DNA of 64,000 nucleotides from Stutzerimonas nosocomialis. Lineage in GTDB: Bacteria; Pseudomonadota; Gammaproteobacteria; Pseudomonadales; Pseudomonadaceae. Under the pieces are notes generated by a model. That model saw only the letters and a list, made by a program, of their open reading frames with translations, made no database searches and had not been told where the DNA came from. Below are positions 9,391 through 17,277 of the stretch, piece after piece. The position numbers and the translations under genes were made by a program. Location of the stretch: the NCBI RefSeq assembly GCF_005876855.1, contig NZ_QLAE01000002.1, positions 62,001 through 126,000 on the forward strand, written 5' to 3'. Each line of letters begins with the position of its first letter. Within the stretch, counting starts at the first letter, position 1.

Positions 9391-10341
9391 TTGGAAAAGA
9401 CCTTGCACCAGCCGCTGGGCGGTAACGAAATGCCACGTTTCGGCGGCATCGCCAGCATGATGCGCCTGCCGGTGGTGGACAGCCCCGCCGGGCTGGACGT
9501 CGCCTTCGTCGGCATTCCGCTGGACATTGGCACCTCGCTGCGCGCCGGGACGCGCTTCGGCCCACGGGAGATCCGCGCCCAGTCGGTGATGATCCGTCCC
9601 TACAACATGGCCACCGGCGCCGCGCCGTTCGATTCGCTGAGCGTGGCGGACATCGGCGACGTGGCGATCAACACCTTCAACCTGCTCGACACCGTGCGGA
9701 TCATCGAACAGGCCTACGACCGCATCCTCGCGCACGGCGTGATCCCGCTGACCCTGGGCGGCGACCACACCCTGACGCTGCCGATCCTGCGGGCGATGAA
9801 GAAGAAGTACGGCAAGGTCGGGCTGGTCCACGTCGACGCCCATGCCGACGTCAACGATCACATGTTCGGCGAGAAGATCGCCCACGGCACCACCTTCCGC
9901 CGCGCGGTGGAGGAAGAGCTGCTCGACTGCGACCGCGTGGTGCAGATCGGCCTGCGGGCCCAGGGCTACACCGCCGAGGACTTCAACTGGTGCCGCACCC
10001 AGGGCTTTCGCGTGGTGCAGGCCGAGGAATGCTGGCACCGGTCCCTCGAACCGCTGATGGCCGAGGTGCGCGAGCGGGTCGGGGGCGGGCCGGTGTACCT
10101 GTCCTTCGACATCGACGGCATCGACCCGGCCTGGGCGCCGGGCACCGGCACCCCGGAAGTCGGCGGCCTGACCACGATCCAGGCGCTGGAAATCATCCGT
10201 GGCTGTCAGGGCCTGGAACTGGTCGGCGGCGACCTGGTGGAGGTCTCGCCGCCCTACGACACCACTGGCAACACCGCGCTGCTCGGCGCCAACCTGCTCT
10301 ACGAAATGCTCTGCGTGATGCCCGGCGTGACCCGGCGCTGA
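9391..10341 (+). CDS. gbuA: Guanidinobutyrase (ureohydrolase/agmatinase family)
   Basis: GbuA hydrolyses 4-guanidinobutyrate to 4-aminobutyrate (GABA) and urea. The binuclear manganese motifs are intact: GGDHT, DAHADVND and SFDIDGIDP. The sequence from HQPLGGNEMPRFGGIA to SPPYDTTGNT closely resembles P. aeruginosa GbuA as I recall it, more than agmatinases. I chose TTG 9391: it has a GAGG ribosome site 9 bp upstream and gives MEKTLHQPLGG (316 residues), aligning with the known N-terminus. ATG at 9352 or 9376 would add 13 or 5 residues. It is the first gene of an operon that also holds a ketoarginine-decarboxylase-like enzyme, which supports guanidinobutyrate rather than agmatine. Guanidinopropionase (GpuA) is the main alternative. 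Confidence 0.85.
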   Translation: MEKTLHQPLGGNEMPRFGGIASMMRLPVVDSPAGLDVAFVGIPLDIGTSLRAGTRFGPREIRAQSVMIRPYNMATGAAPFDSLSVADIGDVAINTFNLLDTVRIIEQAYDRILAHGVIPLTLGGDHTLTLPILRAMKKKYGKVGLVHVDAHADVNDHMFGEKIAHGTTFRRAVEEELLDCDRVVQIGLRAQGYTAEDFNWCRTQGFRVVQAEECWHRSLEPLMAEVRERVGGGPVYLSFDIDGIDPAWAPGTGTPEVGGLTTIQALEIIRGCQGLELVGGDLVEVSPPYDTTGNTALLGANLLYEMLCVMPGVTRR

Positions 10342-10398
10342 CACGGACACCCATGGCCGCCCGGCGCGGCCGGACCCTGACCGGTAGCAGGATGCCCC

Positions 10399-11241
10399 AT
10401 GAAGCTTGAGATCTTTCGCACCCTCTGGGGCAATCGCAGCCCCTGGCCACAGGTCTTCGACGAACTGCGCGGCGCGGGCTTCGACGGCATCGAGGCGCGC
10501 CTGCCCGAGGCGGATGCCGAGCGCAGCCGTTTCGCCCGCATCCTGCGCGAGCAGGCGGTGCCCTACATCTGCGTGCTGTTCACCTCGACCCCGGTGCTGC
10601 CGCGCCAGTCCGACACCCCGGCGATGCACCTGGCCGACCTCGCGCGCAAGCTCGCGCTGGCCGGCGAACTCGAGCCGCGTTTCATCAACCTGCTGGCCGG
10701 CAACGACCGCTGGAGCCTGGCCGAGCAGGTCGACTTCTTCGGCGCCGCGCTGGAGCTCGGCGAGCGCGCCGGCCTGCTGCTGAGCTTCGAGACCCACCGC
10801 GCCCGTTCGCTCTACAGCCCCTGGGTCACCCTGGAGCTGATCCGCCAGCTGCCGGCGCTGCGCTTCACCAGCGACATCAGCCACTGGGTGGTGACCTGCG
10901 AGCGGCTGCTGGACGATCCGGCCGATGACCTGACGCCCTTCGTCGAACGCGTGCACCACATCCAGGCCCGGGTCGGCTACGACCAGGGGCCGCAGGTGCC
11001 CCATCCTGGTGCGCCCGAATACGCCGATGCGCTGGCCTTCCACCAGCGCCACTGGGAAAGCATCTGGAACAGCCAGCAACGGCGCGGCTTCGCCGGCACC
11101 ACCCTGACCCCCGAGTTCGGCCCGGACGGCTATTTGCATCATCTGCCCTTTACCGACGTGCCGGTCGCCGACCTCTGGCAGCTGAACCAGTGGATGGCGC
11201 GCACCGAACGGCACCACTTCCATCGATTTCTCGGCCACTAG
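10399..11241 (+). CDS. TIM-barrel sugar-phosphate isomerase/epimerase-like protein
   Basis: The 280-residue product belongs to the xylose-isomerase-like/AP-endonuclease-2 TIM-barrel superfamily. Candidate metal ligands are Glu131 (SFETHR), Asp159 and His162 (TSDISHW), His187 (RVHHIQAR) and Glu239 (TPEFGPDGY), in the order typical of this fold. Sugars are the commonest substrates of the family, but no sugar gene is near. In this operon it probably isomerises a hydroxylated or keto intermediate of a guanidino compound; that is inference. An AGCAGGA ribosome site precedes ATG 10399. The gene lies 57 bp after gbuA and 15 bp before the oxygenase gene. Confidence 0.8.
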   Translation: MKLEIFRTLWGNRSPWPQVFDELRGAGFDGIEARLPEADAERSRFARILREQAVPYICVLFTSTPVLPRQSDTPAMHLADLARKLALAGELEPRFINLLAGNDRWSLAEQVDFFGAALELGERAGLLLSFETHRARSLYSPWVTLELIRQLPALRFTSDISHWVVTCERLLDDPADDLTPFVERVHHIQARVGYDQGPQVPHPGAPEYADALAFHQRHWESIWNSQQRRGFAGTTLTPEFGPDGYLHHLPFTDVPVADLWQLNQWMARTERHHFHRFLGH

Positions 11242-11256
11242 CAAGGAGCGATTCCC

Positions 11257-12297
11257 ATGAGCGGCAGCGCCAAGCACTTCACCCGCATCCCGGTGGTCGA
11301 CATCGGCGACCTGTTCAGCCCCGAGCTGGCTCGTCGCCAGGCGGTGGCCGACCAGCTCGGCCAGGCGGCGCGCGAGGTGGGCTTTCTCTACATCACCGGG
11401 CATGGCATCGAGCCGGCGCTGATCGACGGCCTGCACCGCGCCGCCGAGGATTTCTTCGCCCAGCCCTTCGAGACCAAGATGCGCCACTACATCGGCGCCT
11501 CGGAAAGCCACAAGGGCTACGTGCCCGAGGGCGAGGAGGTCTATTCGAAGGGCAAGCCCGACCACAAGGAAGCCTTCGACATCGGTTTCGAAGTGCCCGC
11601 CGACAACCCGCTGGTGCTCGCCGGCACGCCCCTCCTGGGCCCCAATCGCTGGCCCGAGCTGCCGGGCTTCAGGGAGGCGGCGCAGGCCTATTACGCCGCG
11701 GTGTTCGGCCTGGGTCGCCAGCTGTTTCGCGGCTTCGCCCTGGCCCTGGGGCTGGCCGAGGATGCCTTCGACGGCGTGGCCAACTTCCCGCCGTCCAAGC
11801 TGCGGCTGATCCACTACCCCTACGATGGCGAGGCGCAGGACGCCCCCGGCATCGGCGCCCATACCGACTACGAGTGCTTCACCATCCTGCTGGCCGACCG
11901 GCCGGGGCTGGAGGTGATGAACGATCTGGGCGAATGGATCGACGCGCCGCCGGTGGAGGGCGCCTTCGTCGTCAACATCGGCGACATGCTCGAGGTGATG
12001 ACCGCCGGCACCTTCGTCGCCACCGCCCACCGGGTGCGCAAGGTGGCCGAGGAGCGCTACTCCTTCCCGCTGTTCTACGCCTGCGACTACCACACCCAGA
12101 TCCGCCCGCTGCCGCAGTTCGCCGAGGCCGGCACCCGCTACGAGCCGCTGAGCATCGGCGAGCACATGTGGAGCCAGGCGCTGCAGACCTATCAATACCT
12201 GAAAAGACGCGTCGAGGCCGGGGACCTGCACTTGCCCGAACGCGCGCGCAAACCCTCGAGCTTCGGCCACCTCAAGCACCAGCCGAGCGCGACCTGA
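11257..12297 (+). CDS. Fe(II)/2-oxoglutarate-dependent oxygenase, isopenicillin-N-synthase-like
   Basis: This 346-residue non-heme iron oxygenase has a DIOX_N domain (about 8-125) and the 2OG-Fe(II) core. The iron ligands are His202, Asp204 (GAHTDYECF) and His258 (ATAHRV). Arg267 and Ser269 (RYSF) would bind 2-oxoglutarate. [19 protein letters not shown] near 88 recalls the corresponding region of bacterial ethylene-forming enzyme, which acts on arginine. That is a weak resemblance, noted because the operon handles guanidino compounds. The likely role is hydroxylation of the imported substrate. A strong AAGGAG site precedes the ATG. The oxygenase is not part of the known arginine transaminase pathway. 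Confidence 0.86.
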   Translation: MSGSAKHFTRIPVVDIGDLFSPELARRQAVADQLGQAAREVGFLYITGHGIEPALIDGLHRAAEDFFAQPFETKMRHYIGASESHKGYVPEGEEVYSKGKPDHKEAFDIGFEVPADNPLVLAGTPLLGPNRWPELPGFREAAQAYYAAVFGLGRQLFRGFALALGLAEDAFDGVANFPPSKLRLIHYPYDGEAQDAPGIGAHTDYECFTILLADRPGLEVMNDLGEWIDAPPVEGAFVVNIGDMLEVMTAGTFVATAHRVRKVAEERYSFPLFYACDYHTQIRPLPQFAEAGTRYEPLSIGEHMWSQALQTYQYLKRRVEAGDLHLPERARKPSSFGHLKHQPSAT

Positions 12298-12338
12298 TTC
12301 GCTGCCGACGACCTTTCAAGCCTTTGGAGAACACAACG

Positions 12339-13139
12339 ATGAAAAGCCTGAAGACTCTCTCGCTCGGTGGCCTGGGCGCGCTGTTGCTGGGCACCGCCCT
12401 CGGCGCGGTCGCCGCCGATGCCCCCAAGACCGTGACCCGTGGCGAGCTCAAGGTGGGCATGGAGATCGCCTACCCGCCGTTCGAGTATTACGAGGGCGAC
12501 AAGGTGGTCGGTTTCGACCCCGAAGTGTCCGCCGAACTCGCCCAGCGCATGGGCCTGAACGCGACCTTCTCGGACACGCGCTTCCCCAACCTGATCCTGG
12601 GGCTCAACGCCAACCGCTTCGACACCATCATTTCCGGCATGTACATCCTGCCCGAACGCCTCCAGCAGGCCGACGCCATCCCCTATGCCAAGACCGGCGC
12701 GGCGATCATGGTTCGCGCCGACGCCGAGCGTAAGCCCGCGACCGAGCAGGAGCTGTGCGGCCTGGCCGTCGGGCTGCAGCAGGGCACCTCCTGGATCAAG
12801 AAGCTCAACGAGCTGTCGGCCGGCTACTGCGCCGAAGAGGGCAAGGGCGCGATCACCGTCAACGAGTACCCGACCAGCTCGGAAACCTCCCAGGCGTTGC
12901 TGTCCGGGCACATCCAGGCGCACCTGGAAATCGCCAGCGCCTCCCAGATGATGGCCGAGAAGTCCCGTGGCCGCATCGTCGTCACCACGCCGGCGTCGAT
13001 CTACCCCGAAACCCTGGGCATCTACGTGAAAAAGGGCAACACCCAGCTGCTCGATGCGCTTAAGGCCGCGCTCGACGACTTCAAGCAGAGCGGCGACTAC
13101 CAGCAGCTGCTGGCCAAGTACGGTCTGGAAGAAGCCTGA
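12339..13139 (+). CDS. Amino-acid ABC transporter periplasmic binding protein
   Basis: The 266-residue secreted protein has a Sec signal peptide (hydrophobic core LSLGGLGALLLGTAL, cleavage near Ala25-Ala26) followed by an SBP_bac_3 domain. Typical family segments are GELKVGMEIAYPPFEYYEGDKVVGFD and LLAKYGLEEA (given only as landmarks: VGMEIAYPPFEYY and AKYGLEEA). This class binds polar amino acids, including arginine, ornithine and opines. It lies 41 bp after the oxygenase and just before the fused permease-ATPase, and should deliver the operon's substrate. Acidic residues in the predicted pocket cannot be assigned from sequence alone. Confidence 0.9.
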   Translation: MKSLKTLSLGGLGALLLGTALGAVAADAPKTVTRGELKVGMEIAYPPFEYYEGDKVVGFDPEVSAELAQRMGLNATFSDTRFPNLILGLNANRFDTIISGMYILPERLQQADAIPYAKTGAAIMVRADAERKPATEQELCGLAVGLQQGTSWIKKLNELSAGYCAEEGKGAITVNEYPTSSETSQALLSGHIQAHLEIASASQMMAEKSRGRIVVTTPASIYPETLGIYVKKGNTQLLDALKAALDDFKQSGDYQQLLAKYGLEEA

Positions 13140-13147
13140 TGCCCTTG

Positions 13148-13174
13148 CGCGCGGCGCGCCGCCTGCGCCGCGCG
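13148..13174 (+). terminator. Strong hairpin between binding-protein and permease genes (attenuator)
   Basis: CGCGCGGCGC (13148-13157) and GCGCCGCGCG (13165-13174) form a perfect 10-bp stem with a 7-base loop and no U tract. It probably lowers downstream expression or protects the upstream mRNA, so that binding protein exceeds membrane component. Confidence 0.6.
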
Positions 13175-13222
13175 ACGATCCACCGGGGCCGCAGGAGCGC
13201 CGCCCCAGGCCAGAGGTGACGC

Positions 13223-14743
13223 ATGCCATTCGAATGGACGTATTTCTTCTCGATGTTCTCCATGCCGGCCTTCTGGAAGGCCAGCTGGACGGTGGTCAAG
13301 CTGAGCACCCTGGCCTGGGTGATCGGCATGCTGATCGGCTTCGGCCTGGCCAGCGCCAAGCAGTCGTTGCACGCCTGGGTGCGGGTGCCAGCCTCGCTCT
13401 ATGTCTGGTTCTTCCGCAGCGTGCCGCTGCTGGTGCTGCTGATCTTCGTCTACAACCTGCCGCAGCTGTTTCCCGGCAGCGGCCCGATCCTCTCGCAGCC
13501 GTTCTACGCCGGCCTGTTCGCGCTGGTGCTCACCGAGGCGGCCTACATGGCCGAGATTCACCGCGGCGGGCTGCTCTCGGTCGCCAAGGGCCAGCGCGAG
13601 GCGGCGCGGGCGCTGGGCATCCGCGGGCTGGGCACGCAGCGGCTGATCGTGGTGCCCCAGGCGTTCCGCATCGCCCTGCCGACGCTGACCAACGAATACG
13701 TCACCATCGTCAAGCTCACCTCCCTGGTGTCGGTGATCTCGCTGACCGAGCTGCTGCTGGTGGGCCAGCGCCTCTACGCGCAGAACTTCCTGGTGCTCGA
13801 GACCCTCGGCGCGGTGGCGCTCTACTACGTGCTGATCGTGACCCTCTTCGGCTGGCTGCTGCAGTACCTCGAACGGCACCTGGACCTGAGCCGGCGCAAG
13901 CCGGAGACCCTCGAAGGCGCCCGCCTGCAGACCCTGCGCGACAGCCTGCCGGCGGCGGTCGCGACGGCGGCGCAGGCCCCGCGTCCGGGAATGCCCGACG
14001 CACTGCGCCTGAACGGCGTGCACAAGCGCTACGGCAACCACCACGTGCTCAAGGGCATCGACCTGCGGGTGCGGCCGGGCGAGGTGATCTCGATCATCGG
14101 CCCTTCCGGCTCGGGCAAGACATCGCTGATCCGCACGGTCAACGGCCTGGAGCGCATCGACGACGGCGAGATCGTGCTCTTCGGCGAGGACTACATCCGC
14201 GCCGGCGACGCCCCCGACAGCCGCCGCCTGCGCGCCGGGGTGCGGCGCATCGGCATGGTGTTCCAGAGCTTCAACCTGTTCCCCCACCGCACCATCCTCG
14301 ACAACGTGCTGCTGGCGCCGCGCTATCATCGCCTGGGCGACACCGCGAGCCTGCGCCAGCAGGCCCTGGCGCTGCTCGACAAGGTCGGCCTGCTGGCCCA
14401 TGCCGAGAAATACCCGCACCAGCTCTCCGGCGGCCAGCAACAGCGCGTGGCCATCGCCCGCGCGCTGGCGATGAAACCGGACATCATGCTGTTCGACGAA
14501 CCCACCTCGGCGCTCGACCCGGAGCTGGTCGGCGACGTGCTCGCCGTGATCCGCGACCTGGCCGCCGAGGGCATGACCATGCTCATCGTCACCCACGAGA
14601 TGGACTTCGCGCTGTCGATCTCCGACCGCGTGGTGTTCATGGAAGACGGCCACATCGGCCTGGACGCCTCGCCCGAGGCGATTCGCAGCCACGGCAGCGA
14701 ACGCGTGCGGCGCTTCATCGGCCTGGAGACGGACCCGACATGA
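13223..14743 (+). CDS. Amino-acid ABC transporter, permease fused to ATPase
   Basis: One 506-residue polypeptide carries both transport components. Residues 1-235 are a HisM/GlnP-type permease with about five membrane spans and the EAA-like loop AARALGIRGLGTQRLIVVPQA (core: EAARALGIRG). A linker of about 30 residues leads to an ATP-binding domain (about 265-506) with Walker A GPSGSGKT, signature LSGGQQQRVAIARAL, Walker B IMLFDEPTSALD and the switch His in VTHEMDF. The reading frame is unbroken, so the fusion is real in this sequence. Only one permease is present, suggesting a homodimer. Its stop overlaps the aldolase start (ATGA). With the preceding binding protein it forms a complete polar amino-acid-type importer. 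Confidence 0.92.
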   Translation: MPFEWTYFFSMFSMPAFWKASWTVVKLSTLAWVIGMLIGFGLASAKQSLHAWVRVPASLYVWFFRSVPLLVLLIFVYNLPQLFPGSGPILSQPFYAGLFALVLTEAAYMAEIHRGGLLSVAKGQREAARALGIRGLGTQRLIVVPQAFRIALPTLTNEYVTIVKLTSLVSVISLTELLLVGQRLYAQNFLVLETLGAVALYYVLIVTLFGWLLQYLERHLDLSRRKPETLEGARLQTLRDSLPAAVATAAQAPRPGMPDALRLNGVHKRYGNHHVLKGIDLRVRPGEVISIIGPSGSGKTSLIRTVNGLERIDDGEIVLFGEDYIRAGDAPDSRRLRAGVRRIGMVFQSFNLFPHRTILDNVLLAPRYHRLGDTASLRQQALALLDKVGLLAHAEKYPHQLSGGQQQRVAIARALAMKPDIMLFDEPTSALDPELVGDVLAVIRDLAAEGMTMLIVTHEMDFALSISDRVVFMEDGHIGLDASPEAIRSHGSERVRRFIGLETDPT

Positions 14744-15462
14744 ATGATGACATCGCCACCCTGCGCCGGGACCTGGCCGCGGCCTATCGGCTGGCCGCCC
14801 TGTTCGGCTGGGACGACACCCTCTACACCCACTTTTCCGTACGCCTGCCGGGCGAGGAGCCGCGCTTTCTGATCAACCCGTTCGGCCTGCTGTTCGAAGA
14901 GGTGCGCGCCAGCGACCTGATCGTGGTGGACATGCACGGCAAGGTGGTCGAAGGCCGCGCCGACTACAACGTCGCCGGCTTCACCATCCACAGCGCGGTG
15001 CACATGGCCCGCGAGGACGCGCACTGCGTGATCCACACCCACACCCTGGCCGGCATGGCGGTGGCCGCGCAGGACGACGGCCTGCTGCAGCTGAACCAGA
15101 TCAGCACCGAGTTCTACCGCCGGATCGGCTACCACCCCTACGAGGGCGTGGCGCTGGACCTGGAGGAGCGGCGCCGCATCCAGGCCTCGCTGGGCGACCA
15201 CATCGCCCTGATCCTGCGGCACCACGGCCTGCTCAGCGTGGGCGCCAGCGTCGCCGATGCCTTCTACGTGATGTTCTACCTCAACCGCGCCTGCGAGATT
15301 CAGCTGGCGACCACCTCGGGCGGCCGCCACTACAGCCAGATCCCGGCGCACCTGAGCCGCCACGCCTGCGAACAGCTGCAGGGCGCCGAATGGCAGCGCC
15401 AGCTGATCTGGCAGGCCTGGCTGCGCAAGCTCGACCGCCTCGATCCCGGCTACAAGGACTGA
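14740..15462 (+). CDS. Class II aldolase/adducin-family protein
   Basis: This 240-residue zinc-dependent aldolase-type protein has the family's metal histidines in HCVIHTHT (about 99-106) and RHHGLLSVG (about 150-158), and a probable catalytic Glu in ISTEFYRR (about 123). Family members include fuculose-phosphate aldolase, ribulose-phosphate epimerase and several non-sugar decarboxylases or aldolases. In this operon a retro-aldol split of a hydroxylated keto acid is plausible but unproved. The start codon overlaps the transporter stop, and the ThDP enzyme starts 5 bp after its stop, so translation is probably coupled. Confidence 0.86.
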   Translation: MNDDIATLRRDLAAAYRLAALFGWDDTLYTHFSVRLPGEEPRFLINPFGLLFEEVRASDLIVVDMHGKVVEGRADYNVAGFTIHSAVHMAREDAHCVIHTHTLAGMAVAAQDDGLLQLNQISTEFYRRIGYHPYEGVALDLEERRRIQASLGDHIALILRHHGLLSVGASVADAFYVMFYLNRACEIQLATTSGGRHYSQIPAHLSRHACEQLQGAEWQRQLIWQAWLRKLDRLDPGYKD

Positions 15463-15467
15463 CCCAC

Positions 15468-17069
15468 ATGACCACCTGCGGCGAGTTTCTGATCCGCCAG
15501 CTCCAGGCCTGGGGCGTCGACACCCTGTTCGGCATCCCCGGCGTGCATACCGTCGAGCTCTACCGGGGCCTGGCCGGCAGTGGCATTCGCCACGTCACGC
15601 CGCGCCACGAGCAGGGCGCGGGATTCATGGCCGACGGCTATGCGCGCGTCAGCGGCAAGCCCGGCGTATGCCTGATCATCACCGGTCCGGGGATGACCAA
15701 CATCCTCACCGCCATGGCCCAGGCCTACGCCGACTCGATCCCGATGCTGGTGATCTCCTCGGTCAACGAGCGCGACCGGCTGGGGCAGGGCAGGGGTTAC
15801 CTGCACGAGCTGCCCGACCAGCGCGCGCTCACCGCCGGGGTGAGCGCCTTCAGCCATACGCTGATGAGCGTCGAGGAACTGCCCGAGGTGCTGGCGCGGG
15901 CTTTCGCGGTGTTCTCGGGCGCCCGGCCGCGGCCGGTGCACATCGAGCTGCCGCTGGATCTGATCACCGCGCCGGCCGATCACCTCGCCCTGCAGCCGCG
16001 GGCCCGGGCCTCGCGCCCGGTGGCCGATGCGGCGCTGATCCGCGCGGCGGCCGAACGCCTGCGCGCCGCCCGGGCGCCGTTGCTGCTGCTCGGCGGCGGT
16101 TGCGTCGAGGCGCCGGCCGAAGCCCGTGCGCTCGCCGAGGCGCTGGATGCGCCAACCGCGCTCACCATCAACGCCAAGGGCCTGCTGCCGGCCGGCCATC
16201 CACTGCTGCTGGGCAGCAACCAGTCCCTGGTGCCGGTGCGCGAGCTGGCGCGTGAGGCCGACGTGGTGCTGGCGATCGGTACCGAGCTGGGCGAGACCGA
16301 TTACGACGTGGTCTTCGACGGCGGCTTCGCCCTCGGCGGCGAGCTGATCCGCATCGACATCGATGCCGCGCAGCTGGACCGCAACTTCACCCCGGCGCTG
16401 GCGATCCAGGCCGATGCGCGCCAGGCGATGGAACGGCTGCTGGCCGAGCTGCCGCCGTCCGTCTTCGATGCCCAGGGTCCGGGCGCTCGGCGCGCCGCCG
16501 CGGTTCGCGCGGCCCTGGCCGAGGGCTTTGCCGGCTGGGCGCACTACCGGCAGCTGTTCGACACCCTGCAGCAGGCGCTGCCCGACGCACGCTTGGTCGG
16601 CGACTCGACCCAGACCGTCTACAGCGGCAACCACCTGGTCGACACCCTGGCCCCGCGCCGCTGGTTCAACTCATCGACCGGCTACGGCACCCTCGGCTAC
16701 GGCCTGCCGGCCGCCATCGGGGCGAAACTCGCCGACCCGTCCAGCCCGGTGATCTGCCTGATCGGCGACGGCGGCCTGCAGTTCAGCCTGCCGGAACTGG
16801 CCAGCGCGGTGGAGGCGGGGGTCGGCATCGTCGTGCTGCTGTGGAACAACCAGGGCTACGGCGAGATAAAGCGCTACATGCAGCGCCGCCAGATCACCCC
16901 GCTCGGCGTCGACATCCACACCCCCGATTTCATCGCCATCGCCCGTGGCTTCGGCTGCCAGGCCGAGCGCGCCCGCGACCACGCCCACCTGGCCGAACTG
17001 CTGCGTCAGGCGCCTGGCGACCGGCCACTGCTGGTCGAGCTCATGGAGGGGCCGCCGTTCCACCCATGA
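15468..17069 (+). CDS. aruI: ThDP-dependent decarboxylase, 5-guanidino-2-oxopentanoate decarboxylase-like
   Basis: This 533-residue enzyme belongs to the acetolactate synthase/benzoylformate decarboxylase superfamily. It has the catalytic Glu in HEQGAGFMADGYAR (about 45-58), a central FAD/Rossmann-like domain, and the ThDP-magnesium motif starting GDGGLQFSLPEL and ending WNNQGYGE. AruI decarboxylates 2-ketoarginine to 4-guanidinobutanal in the arginine transaminase pathway; P. aeruginosa has a paralogue next to gbuA. Presence in one operon with gbuA supports this reaction, since oxidation of the aldehyde gives the GbuA substrate. The aminotransferase (AruH) and aldehyde dehydrogenase (KauB) are not in the window. 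I placed the start at ATG 15468, 5 bp after the aldolase stop. The exact substrate could be a modified ketoarginine. Confidence 0.78.
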   Translation: MTTCGEFLIRQLQAWGVDTLFGIPGVHTVELYRGLAGSGIRHVTPRHEQGAGFMADGYARVSGKPGVCLIITGPGMTNILTAMAQAYADSIPMLVISSVNERDRLGQGRGYLHELPDQRALTAGVSAFSHTLMSVEELPEVLARAFAVFSGARPRPVHIELPLDLITAPADHLALQPRARASRPVADAALIRAAAERLRAARAPLLLLGGGCVEAPAEARALAEALDAPTALTINAKGLLPAGHPLLLGSNQSLVPVRELAREADVVLAIGTELGETDYDVVFDGGFALGGELIRIDIDAAQLDRNFTPALAIQADARQAMERLLAELPPSVFDAQGPGARRAAAVRAALAEGFAGWAHYRQLFDTLQQALPDARLVGDSTQTVYSGNHLVDTLAPRRWFNSSTGYGTLGYGLPAAIGAKLADPSSPVICLIGDGGLQFSLPELASAVEAGVGIVVLLWNNQGYGEIKRYMQRRQITPLGVDIHTPDFIAIARGFGCQAERARDHAHLAELLRQAPGDRPLLVELMEGPPFHP

Positions 17070-17232
17070 TGTGCAGCCTTTCTGCCGTGATCGCAACGCC
17101 TGCCCCGGAACCCGGCGGCGACGCGCAGGCGGGCGCGCTGGCGGGCGCGCTGGCGCGGGTTGCCGGCGGCACCGTGCAGGGCGGGTCTTCGGAGGGTTTT
17201 CGGGGCAGCGGAGGGGTGAGCTGATCGAGGCG

Positions 17233-17269
17233 GGGTTCGCTGCCCATCCGGGGATGGGCTAGCGAACCC
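17233..17269. terminator. Long bidirectional hairpin between convergent operons
   Basis: GGGTTCGCTGCCCATCC pairs with GGATGGGC-T-AGCGAACCC (17 paired bases with one bulge). It lies between the stops of the decarboxylase gene (plus) and spuI (minus). There is no clear U tract on either side. The rest of the 208-bp gap shows nothing else. Confidence 0.65.
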
Positions 17270-17277
17270 GCATCGGC

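Noticed and set aside
9289-12279. Open frame of 996 codons on the minus strand
   Set aside because: It is antisense to gbuA, the TIM-barrel gene and the oxygenase, with no motifs or ribosome site. It is a composition artefact.
12200-14000. Octopine/nopaline-type opine catabolism
   Set aside because: An opine oxidase and ornithine cyclodeaminase would be expected. Neither is present, and the transporter resemblance alone is too weak.
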